DNA from: Pegea sp. RAD2-039
Lineage: Eukaryota; Chordata; Thaliacea; Salpida; Salpidae
Reading direction: 5' to 3'
Assembly (NCBI GenBank): GCA_034620365.1
Contig: JAQGEQ010000045.1
Coordinates: 620,001-684,000 of the forward strand
DNA length: 64,000 nt
Every line of letters starts with the position of its first letter. Positions within the stretch are counted from its first letter, which is position 1. Under the pieces are notes generated by a model. The model ran no database searches. It was not told the DNA's origin and was given only the letters and a program-made list of their open reading frames with translations. The translations under genes and the position numbers were made by a program. Of the stretch, positions 48,809 through 59,369 are shown piece by piece.

Positions 48809-51305
48809 ATGTATTTTACTGCGGAAGAAATCCTAGGGAAGGGCCTGGGTTTAAAAGCATCTCAAAACATAAAAGTAGGAACAAAAGTAATGATTGAAGA
48901 ACCATTTGTGTATGCTTTCACACCAGAAGAGAGAAAAAGCTGTTGTCAAACGTGTCTTACAGAGTAACTTGTGATTTTTTTATTAATTTATTCAATTATT
49001 TTACATTTTTGATGATTTTTAATTCCAGGAAAACTTTATTTATCTTTTTTATATTCCAATTATTTATCTTACCTTTTTGTGATTAATGTTTATTTTCTAA
49101 AGTTGATTATTTTATTTTTAGATCTAAACAACTAAAAGCTTGCTCAGGATGCTTAAGATGTTTTTATTGTAGTAGAGAATGCCAGGTAATTTTTGTTTGA
49201 TACAAATATTTGTTTTGTGATCAGAAATTTCTCTAATATGTTTTTTATTTTGGTAATCAAATGAGTTATACTTTTTGAGAAGAAGTCTGCTGCATTCTTT
49301 TTCTATCTTTTCTTTACTCTTAGATTTATATTTATGAAAACAGAGTATATCTATAAAAGAAAACAGCTTTTATTGAAATCTCATTTACAAATATTAGTAG
49401 TGGCTTTCTGAACATAAAACAAACATTTATTTTAAGACAAATTCAGAATTTAAGACTTTTTTATGTCTACATCAATTAAATTTCTTTTGAGTTTATTAAT
49501 TTATTCTTAGAAAAAAAGTTGGCCTTTACATAAACATGAATGTAAACAATTGAAAATATATAAAGATGTGGACCAACTATCTGATCTAAGTTTGATTTTT
49601 GCAAGAGTAATGAATAATCTTGTAAGTAGGAGATTTGTCATCTTCTTAATAAAACTGGTTCAAAAAATGATTTAATTTAGAATATTTATGATAATAATTT
49701 TAAGCTGCTTTGTTTTTGTTATAGAAACTAAATATTGATGGGAAAGAAAGTCATCTAAGAGATATTTTTGATCTTAAATATAGTAAGATATGATCTTAAC
49801 TTTATTACATTTATGGTTGTAGCTCATTTCTCAAAGTGAAAAAAAGTAATTTGATAAAAATTCATTTATTTTCAGCATTTGAATCATCAACTAGAGATAT
49901 TCAAGTAAAACTTGGAAAGGTTTTGATGAATTCTGTACCAATATTCAAAAATTTTCCCACAAAAATATCAAATGCTAAAGAAGCCCTTCAACTTTTGTCT
50001 GCAGTAAGTCACTTTTATGTCTCTAAAACTTTTTTACATCTTCAATTTATTCTAAAGTCAATATTTAAGTTACAAATGTCACTAATTACTGAGAATAACA
50101 TTTACTAGATGTTTTTATGATAAAAACTCAATTATTTGCAGATTAAAAGTAATGTTTTTACAATACGTAGTGTGCAAAGAGATTCTCCTATAGGATGTGG
50201 GCTTTTTCTAAAGTAAGAGATTAGAACTTATAAAAGTCCTTCTTCAGTAGTTAGCATTTTGTATATACAGCACAAGTTTATTAAATCATGATTGCAACCC
50301 AAACTGCTTCTACTGTTTTGAAAATAAAAATCTTATTGTTACTGCAATTCGTGATATTAAATGTGGTGAAGAGGTATTTTAATCTATTAAAAGTTAGTAT
50401 ATATTTGATGGTTTTTATGTTCTAGTTATCGATTCCATATATAGTGACTTTAAATACAACTGATGAAAGACGAAAAGAATTAAAAGAGATTTTCAACTTT
50501 GATTGTTGCTGTACAAGTTGTCAGTCAAAATTTCAAGTTAGTTTTCATTCATTTACCTCAAACTGTATGGAGCTGACTTCAAATATTATTAGGATGAAGA
50601 GATGTTAGCCGGTGGATTATCTGGAAATAGATTGATTGAAGTTAAAGAAATTATTAAAAAACTGGAGTTGGCTACTAGAAAGCAATTAAAAGATTTGGAA
50701 CTTGCTAATAATTTGAAAATTGCTAAAAATACTCTAAAACTCCTGAATAATGTTCCAGATACTTATGTTTACAAGATAAAGGTTAAAATATTTTTATAAT
50801 ATTTCAAATTTGAAAAATTCAAAAATAATTTCTATCTTGAAGACATCATAGATGAAGTCATTGAGTTTTTTTTTCACTTTTTCAGCTTTTTACATTAGTT
50901 GCTCTCGTAGCAATCGATGCTGAAGACTTTTCACTAGCTTTAAAACTACATCAACAAAGCTTGGTTGGATTTAGGTAAATATTTGCTGAAAAATTAAAAA
51001 AAAATCTCATTTAAATCTTTTTGTAGAAAATATTTTCCCAAATATCACCCTCAGCTTGCAGTTCAATATTTAAAAATAGGAAAATTGTTGATGAGAGAAG
51101 AAAAATATAAAGAAGCTGATGTCATGTTAGATCAGGTTGATCAATATTGTTTCTAATATGTAGGATTGAGTGATAATAATCAATTAAATCTTTTTAGGCT
51201 GTTGAAATATCGAAAGTTCTTTATACGCCGAAAAGTGAATTTCTACAAGAAGCCATTTTGCTCTCTTGTGAATGTAGATTAGAGTTAAGAGCCATAAAAA
51301 GTTGA
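48809..51305 (+). CDS. SMYD3: SMYD3-like SET and MYND domain lysine methyltransferase (intact copy)
   Basis: SMYD3 methylates lysines on histones and cytoplasmic kinases using S-adenosylmethionine. Twelve exons: 48809-48963, 49122-49185, 49511-49621, 49725-49782, 49876-50003, 50142-50212, 50271-50373, 50426-50536, 50593-50781, 50886-50974, 51027-51135 and 51198-51305. They give 431 residues (human SMYD3 has 428). The SET N-part has GKGLGLKA. MYND zinc ligands are C46/C49, C59/C62, C68/C72 and H80/C84. The SET core has LNHDCNPNC (about 200-208) and CGEELSIPY. Post-SET cysteines are DCCCTSC. The TPR-like C-terminal part has FPKYHPQLAVQYLKIGKL, matching the SMYD3 pattern. An acceptor AG at 48791-48792 lies 16 nt before the ATG. 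Introns are short, 50-330 nt. Confidence 0.9.
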
Positions 51306-52930
51306 AACCTTACTTAAAGCTTTCATTCCTTTTGTATATATTAACAGATGTAACTTGATTTCTATGAGTCATCATTAACTATAAATAAGAAGATTATTCA
51401 GAGCCTAAAGTCAATTTGTATGAAAAAAATATTTAAAGATGATCTGAAATAAGAGACCCGGCTGTCTATCTAGGTTAAAGGAAGTTTAGTTCGCAAAGCA
51501 TGTCATATACTGACCTACTAAGATAGAATTTGATCTGATTTGGCAGCTTGTACATTTGTAGGTGTACAAATTTCCACCTGTGCGTTTTCTAATCTCGCCA
51601 ATAAAATATGTTCTTATCACTAATAAATGGTAATATTTATTAGAAGGTTTTTTTGGTAAGTTATTACAATTCGAAAGTAATATCAATAACTTCCTTATTT
51701 TATTTATATTATAAAGATTTATAAATTTAAACAAATGAGTTAACTTTCCCTCATATCTCCAGCTGTCTTCAATAAAATTATTTTAAACTAAGCAACAAAT
51801 TTGTTTTGTCAAAGAGCAAATAATTTTTTTAGTTTTCAAAATTGATGAAGCAGGTTTAAGAAGAAAGTAGAATTCTTCTTTTAATAAAGTAAAACTGGAA
51901 TTGCCAATAATTAAAGCAATAAAATTCACCTAAAAGTAAGCTGAGCTGTTTGACAAAAGTAAATACCTCAGTTGAAATACCGCCAGTAGTGATAATACTT
52001 TGAAAAGTAATTATATTTAATCGGGAGAAAAAAAAAACAATTAAGTTTTTAAAGCAATACAGTCAATGTCGTACATTTGCAATATTTATGCAACTTTAAA
52101 CACCCATTAATGAAATAGCAATGATTCTTTATAAGGAGCTACATTCAAATAAATAAGGTAATTAACACAACGATAAATAGATATTTCATTCAACACATTT
52201 ACATCAGCAGTAAAATACTTTACTGTTTTACATTTCAAATGTATAATAATTTTCAAACCAGTAATTTGACTTGAATTGCCGGCATCACTTTTAAATTAAA
52301 GTCCTGTTTCGGCTGAGAATGGCTATGCTGGTTGTGCTCAAGAGGTGTTGTTAAAACGAAGCAAGATTCAATTAAATATAAAAGAAAATACTCAAAAAAC
52401 TTTAAAAAAATGTATGACAGAGTATAATGAATCATTTTAAATATACACCGTTTATATGCTTATAGGAAGATGCAAGCATGAAAGAATGAGCTTCTCAATA
52501 TTTGTAAGGGTATCTGTGCTTCTCAGTTCATTTTGTATACGCAGCATGTCAAATTTTACAGCTTCGTGGATATTTTAAACTCTTAGTTAGAGTTCAGCAT
52601 TTTAAGCTACAATTATCGATTTTGATAAAGTGACAATTATTAAATCTTAAATGTATTGGAAATTCTACGCGCTTTTTATCGTAATTAGAAAGGTTATATT
52701 ATAAATGATTATATTTAGTATTTATAATATATATGCAAAGACACTGTTTATCCTTTTTAGTATAAATTGAAATTTGTTATATTTTTATTCTAAACTTTAA
52801 ATTATAATAAACTTTGTAAACTGCAATAAATAATTTTAAGAATTTTTATTTATTAACTACGGCACATAATTAAAAGATTCGCTACTATCAAGCAGATTAG
52901 ATACAGTAAGACTCTTCAAATTTCTTATAT
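51306..52930. other. Downstream part of duplicated unit with unassigned less AT-rich islands
   Basis: Follows the SMYD3 stop and is repeated at 55806-57433. Three islands (about 51460-51610, 52260-52370, 52445-52565) are visibly less AT-rich than their surroundings. Their minus strand has short open stretches of protein-like composition (for example LRIQNELRSTDTLTNIEKL and HNQHSHSQPKQDF). I could not join them by splice signals or assign a family. They may be exons of a minus-strand gene, or relics. Confidence 0.35.
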
Positions 52931-55900
52931 AATTAAAAACATATTTTTATAAGTATTACAATTTTTCTATTATTTATATGATATATTATTATATCATTAG
53001 TATACTTAACAATCTATGTTATATTGTATGGGGCTAATGAAAAGCCACGTGTCACATCTTTTTATCTATATTTCCATATTTTATTATATATTATGTATTA
53101 TTTTGTATAATATTGTTTGTGAGAATGTATGTTACCATCCTTTTCATTTATTATAATAAGTAATTTTTTATCATGATTTTTACAAACCTGTAGTTACATG
53201 AAAATTTATTCTTATTTATTGATTGGTATTTATTGATTTATTCAATATTTAAGTATTAATTTTTAGTTTATTTAGGTTGTACTTGATTTATAGTTAATAT
53301 CACAAAGTCATGTATTTTACTGTGGAAGAAATCCTAGGGAAGGGACTGGGTTTAAAAGCATCTCAAAACATAAAAGTAGGAACAAAAGTAATGATTGAAG
53401 AACCATTTGTGTATGCTTTCACACCAGAAGAGAGAAAAAGCTGTTGTCAAACGTGTCTTACAGAGTAACTTGTGATTTTTTTATTAATTTATTCAATTAT
53501 TTTACATTTTTGATGATTTTTAATTCCAGGAAAACTTTATTTATCTTTTTTATATTCCAATTATTTATCTTACCTTTTTGTGATTAATGTTTATTTTCTA
53601 AAGTTGATTATTTTATTTTTAGATCTAAACAACTAAAAGCTTGCTCAGGATGCTTAAGATGTTTTTATTGTAGTAGAGAATGCCAGGTAATTTTTGTTTG
53701 ATACAAATATTTGTTTTGTGATCAGAAATTTCTCTAATATGTTTTTTATTTTGGTAATCAAATGAGTTATACTTTTTGAGAAGAAGTCTGCTGCATTCTT
53801 TTTCTATCTTTTCTTTACTCTTAGATTTATATTTATGAAAACAGAGTATATCTATAAAAGAAAACAGCTTTTATTGAAATCTCATTTCCAAATATTAATA
53901 GTGGCTTTCTGAACATAAAACAAACATTTATTTTAAGACAAATTCAGAATTTAAGACTTTTTTATGTCTACATTAATTAAATTTCTTTTGAGTTTATTAA
54001 TTTATTCTTAGAAAAAAAGTTGGCCTTTACATAAACATGAATGTAAACAATTGAAAATATATAAAGATGTGGACCAACTATCTGATCTAAGTTTGATTTT
54101 TGCAAGAGTAATGAATAAACTTGTAAGTAGGAGATTTGTCATCTTCTTAATAAAACTGGTTCAAAAAATGATTTAATTTAGAATATTTATGATAATAATT
54201 TTAAGCTGCTTTGTTTTTGTTATAGAAACTAAATATTGATGGGAAAGAAAGTCATCTAAGAGATATTTTTGATCTTAAATATAGTAAGATATGATCTTAA
54301 CTTTATTACATTTATGGTTGTAGCTCATTTCTCAAAGTGAAAAAAAGTAATTTGATAAAAATTCATTTATTTTCAGCATTTGAATCATCAACTAGAGATA
54401 TTCAAGTAAAACTTGGAAAGGTTTTGATGAATTCTGTACCAATATTCAAAAATTTTCCCACAAAAATATCAAATGCTAAAGAAGCCTTCAACTTTTGTCT
54501 GCAGTAAGTCACTTTTATGTCTCTAAAACTTTTTTACATCTTCAATTTATTCTAAAGTCAATATTTAAGTTACAAATGTCACTAATTACTGAGAATAACA
54601 TTTACTAGATGTTTTTATGATAAAAACTCAATTATTTGCAGATTAAAAGTAATGTTTTTACAATACGTAGTGTGCAAACAGTTTCTCCTATAGGATGTGG
54701 GCTTTTTCTAAAGTAAGAGATTAGAACTTATAAAAGTCCTTCTTCAGTAGTTAGCATTTTGTATATACAGCACAAGTTTATTAAATCATGATTGCAACCC
54801 AAACTGCTTCTACTGTTTTGAAAATAAAAATCTTATTGTTACTGCAATTCGTGATATTAAATGTGGTGAAGAGGTATTTTAATCTATTAAAAGTTAGTAT
54901 ATATTTGATGGTTTTTATGTTCTAGTTATCGATTCCATATATAGCGACTTTAAATACAACTGATGAAAGACGAAAAAAATTAAAAGAGATTTTCAACTTT
55001 GATTGTTGCTGTACAAGTTGTCAGTCAAAATTTCAAGTTAGTTTTCATTCATTTACCTCAAACTGTATGGAGCTGACTTCAAATATTATTAGGATGAAGA
55101 GATGTTAGCCGGTGGATTATCTGGAAATAGATTGATTGAAGTTAAAGAAATTATTAAAAAACTGGAGTTGGCTACTAGAAAGCAATTAAAAGATTTGGAA
55201 CTTGCTAATAATTTGAAAATTGCTAAAAATACTCTAAAACTCCTGAATAATGTTCCAGATACTTATGTTTACAAGATAAAGGTTAAAATATTTTTATAAT
55301 ATTTCAAATTTGAAAAATTCAAAAATAATTTCTATCTTGAAGACATCATAGATGAAGTCATTGAGTTTTTTTTTCACTTTTTCAGCTTTTTACATTAGTT
55401 GCTTTCCTAGCAATCGATGCTGAAGACTTTTCACTAGCTTTAAAACTACATCAACAAAGCTTGGTTGGATTTAGGTAAATATTTGCTGAAAAATTAAAAA
55501 AAAATCTCATTTAAATCTTTTTGTAGAAAATATTTTCCCAAATATCACCCTCAGCTTGCAGTTCAATATTTAAATATAGGAAAATTGTTGATGAGAGAAG
55601 AAAAATATAAAGAAGCTGATGTCATGTTAGATCAGGTTGATCAATATTGTTTCTAATATGTAGGATTGAGTGATAATAATCAATTAAATCTTTTTAGGCT
55701 GTTGAAATATCGAAAGTTCTTTATACGCCGAAAAGTGAATTTCTACAAGAAGCCATTTTGCTCTCTTGTGAATGTAGATTAGAGTTAAGAGCCATAAAAA
55801 GTTGAAACCTTACTTAAAGCTTTCATTCCTTTTGTATATATTAACAGATGTAACTTGATTTCTATGAGTCATCATTAACTATAAATAAGAAGATTATTCA

Positions 55901-57433
55901 GAGCCTAAAGTCAATTTGTATGAAAAAAATATTTAAAGATGATCTGAAATAAGAGACCCGGCTGTCTATCTAGGTTAAAGAAAGTTTAGTTCGCAAAGCA
56001 TGTCATATACTGACCTACTAAGTTAGAATTTGATCTGATTTGGCAGCTTGTACATTTGTAGGTGTACAAATTTCCACCTGTGCGTTTTCTAATCTCGCCA
56101 ATAAAATATGTTCTTATCACTAATAAATGGTAATATTTATTAGAAGGTTTTTTTGGTAAGTTATTACAATTCGAAAGTAATATCAATAACTTCCTTATTT
56201 TATTTATATTATAAAGATTTATAAATTTAAACAAATGAGTTAACTTTCCCTCATATCTCCAGCTGTCTTCAATAAAATTATTTTAAACTAAGCAACAAAT
56301 TTGTTTTGTTAAAGAGCAAATAATTTTTTTAGTTTTAAAATTGATGAAGCAGGTTTAAGAAGAAAGTAGAATTCTTCTTTTAATAAAGTAAAACTGGAAT
56401 TGCCAATAATTAAAGCAATAAAATTCACCTAAAAGTAAGCTGAGCTGTTTGACAAAAGTAAATACCTCAGTTGAAATACCGCCAGTAGTGATAATACTTT
56501 GAAAAGTAATTATATTTAATCGGGAGAAAAAAAAAACAATTAAGTTTTTAAAGCAATACAGTCAATGTCGTACATTTGCAATATTTATGCAACTTTAAAC
56601 ACCCATTAATGAAATAGCAATGATTCTTTATAAGGAGCTACATTCAAATAAATAAGGTAATTAACACAACGATAAATAGATATTTCATTCAACACATTTA
56701 CATCAGCAGTAAAATACTTTACTGTTTTACATTTCAAATGTATAATAATTTTCAAACCAGTAATTTGACTTGAATTGCCGGCATCACTTTTAAATTAAAG
56801 TCCTGTTTCGGCTGAGAATGGCTATGCTGGTTGTGCTCAAGAGGTGTTGTTAAAACGAAGCAAGATTCAATTAAATATAAAAGAAAATACTCAAAAAAAT
56901 TTTAAAAAATGTATGACAGAGTATAATGAATCATTTTAAATATACACCGTTTATATGCTTATAGGAAGATGCAAGCATGAAAGAATGAGCTTCTCAATAT
57001 TTGTAAGGGTATCTGTGCTTCTCAGTTCATTTTGTATACGCAGCATGTCAAATTTTACAGCTTCGTGGATATTTTAAACTCTTAGTTAGAGTTCAGCATT
57101 TTAAGCTACAATTATCGATTTTGATAAAGTGACAATTATTAAATCTTAAATGTATTGGAAATTCTACGCGCTTTTTATCGTAATTATAAAAGTTATATTA
57201 TAAATGATTATATTTAGTATTTATAATATATATGCAAAGACACTGTTTATCCTTTTTAGTATAAATTGAAATTTGTTATATTTTTATTCTAAACTTTAAA
57301 TTATAATAAACTTTGTAAACTGCAATAAATAATTTTAAGAATTTTTATTTATTAACTACGGCACATAATTAAAAGATTCGCTACTATCAAGCAGATTAGA
57401 TACAGTAAGACTCTTCAAATTTCTTATATAATT
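52931..57433 (+). repeat. 4.5 kb tandem duplication, copy 2
   Basis: Head-to-tail second copy. The offset from copy 1 is 4502 at the left, 4501 after a one-G indel (48530s) and 4500 after the one-base loss in the SMYD3 coding sequence. Either a very recent tandem duplication or two haplotypes joined in assembly. Confidence 0.93.
53310..55805 (+). pseudogene. SMYD3-like gene, second copy, with a coding frameshift
   Basis: Exons correspond one to one with copy 1: 53310-53464, 53623-53686, 54012-54122, 54226-54283, 54377-54503, 54642-54712, 54771-54873, 54926-55036, 55093-55281, 55386-55474, 55527-55635 and 55698-55805. In exon 5 one C of a CCC run is missing (54485-54486, where copy 1 has CCC at 49984-49986). 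With normal splicing the frame is lost and ends in exon 6, before the NHxCxPN catalytic motif, leaving only the MYND and early SET part. All splice sites are preserved. At least nine other codons differ in amino acid (for example A5V, N109K, E248K, K376N) against one silent change that I saw. If the missing C is a sequencing error, this is a second functional copy. Confidence 0.65.
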
Positions 57434-57756
57434 TGTTTACTTTTTATTAAAAAAAATTATAGTTGAAAAAACATGGTTACTACCTTTATTGCTGTTTAGT
57501 TTATGTGTTTTTATTACTTTATTCGAACTAACTTTTTTTAACTAGAGACTGCTACGAGACTAATTTAAAATTGCGGATGAATATATAAAGCAAACTTCAA
57601 ACAGGCTATTTTTCTTTAATATTTAATAAATTAAAAATATTTTCTAGTTTTCATGTATAATAAATGTAAAATAACGTTTTTATTTCATAGAAATAAGTTA
57701 AACAGTGTTGTTTGTTAAAATAATCAAAGAAAGTAGTTCCTCAAAATCAAATACCA
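57434..57756. other. Intergenic region upstream of the CREB promoter
   Basis: AT-rich sequence between the right border of the duplication and the CRE-rich block. No gene is recognised. Confidence 0.5.
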
Positions 57757-57865
57757 TGACGTTTCTTGTATTTTTCTGTGGTGACGCGATTTATGTCATT
57801 TGACGCGGTGTTACGTAGCAAAGCTCGTGTCCAGTGGGAAGCAGCATTTCAACACGACACAACTA
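57757..57865 (+). promoter_or_regulatory. CREB promoter and untranslated first exon with clustered CRE half-sites
   Basis: A local CpG-richer island in AT-rich DNA. TGACG half-sites lie at 57757, 57782 and 57801, with TTACGTAG at 57811. A consensus donor AC|GTAAGT begins at 57866. Joined to the acceptor at 59284-59285, it forms a 5' UTR intron of 1.4 kb ahead of the CREB start codon. The transcription start cannot be fixed by eye. Mammalian CREB1 is also controlled by CREs in its own promoter. Confidence 0.55.
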
Positions 57866-59285
57866 CGTAAGTACGACATCAAAACAAAACCACGCTTTCA
57901 TTAAGGGGTAGAACAGCCTGGTTACTTTGTTACGATTTTTTTTTATATAACTTTATATACTAAGTTGTTCTGCCTTGTGTTTTTAGAGTAAGCTTATTTT
58001 GTTAGCCCATTAGCCTGTATTAAACAAAAGCTTAAATTCAAGTTGTTGATAAGCCTGATGTTTCTGATTTTCAGTCTTTTAGCCATTATTTAAAAGGATG
58101 CTTTTTAATGGAATTAGTAGAGTCATGAACAATTTAAATGAATTGACGTTTTTGTGTATTATCATCTTTAATACATATTTCTAAATGAAAAGTTAAAGAT
58201 GTTATATACCAAGTTTTTCCTCACCTACAGCTACCTAATTATAGGTAAACTACTTCATGATATAATTGAACAAAATATAAAACATTTCAATTTATGGCTA
58301 GTATATACTAATATAGGATTATAAGTTAAGAATGTAAGTGATTAAACCTAATCTTTAAAACTTACATTTTACAACTTTTTACACAAATATAAATTTTAGA
58401 GTTTGTTTAATTTCTTTATTATTTTTAGCTTTCTAAAATAATTAGATAATTGCTTGATATATATTCTTATTTAATTGTTGTTTTGTGTAAATTACGTTAT
58501 ACAAGCTGTTAATATTTAGCTGCTAATGTATTCAAATTTATTTGTTTTTGGTAATCATTTATGGAATACATTATATTCAAATTGTATTTATACTTATTTA
58601 TTTTTTTCTGGTTGAAATTGAATGGTATTTTATGAGCTTTTATATATTTCTTATTATATATTTTTATAGATAAGCTGAAAATTAAAGCTTATTTAATTAG
58701 AATTAAATTAATTAAATAGTTTTATTTATTGTTATTATAATAAGAAATATTACTTATTATTTATTCAAAATTATATTAATATTATGTGATGTTACTAATG
58801 GTTTGATAATATAATGAATTTATATTTGCTTGCAATTTATAATTAAACTTAAGTTGCATTTTATGGTTTTATTTCTTATCATTATTATAAACATGGTATA
58901 TATATAATAACTTCATTTAGATTTGGTAGATTATATAGATACATACAGATATATTATACTTTAGGGATTATGAAATAATTTTTGTTGTCAAAACTTGGAT
59001 ATTGTTTAAGATTTTTGAAGACCAAAAGTTACTTTTTGTTTATTTAGTCCATTTGATGTTTTGTTATTGAAATTTAATGTTAATATTTTTTATGATGTTT
59101 TATACAAAGTTGTAGTTTCAATAGTATATCAAAATTATTTAAAAGTTGATTATAAAATAATCAGTTAAAGTCTTAATATATTGATTTTACTGCATAGTAA
59201 GAAGCTTTTTTTCTGGTAAACTTTCTCATTATATCAATTACTTATTAATTATTTTGATGTTTATCAAATGTTTTATTTACTGCAG

Positions 59286-59369
59286 AAATCTATAAAGACC
59301 ATGGATTCCATTGTTACAGAATCAAATGTAAATGACGATAGGTCATCTGCCCAAATCCAAATACATGTT
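59286..59369 (+). CDS. CREB: CREB exon with start codon
   Basis: Acceptor TTTACTGCAG, 15 nt of leader, then 23 codons from ATG 59301 ending QIQIHV at a GTT|GTGAGT donor, phase 0. Confidence 0.88.

Larger units (their letters stand above)
48429..52930 (+). repeat. 4.5 kb tandem duplication, copy 1
   Basis: Bases 48429-52934 align with 52931-57433 almost without a difference. I counted roughly 20-25 substitutions and short indels by eye, near half a percent. The unit holds one SMYD3 gene with about 400 bp upstream and 1.6 kb downstream. The junction carries a 4-base microhomology, AATT at 52931-52934, with no transposon at either end. Confidence 0.93.
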
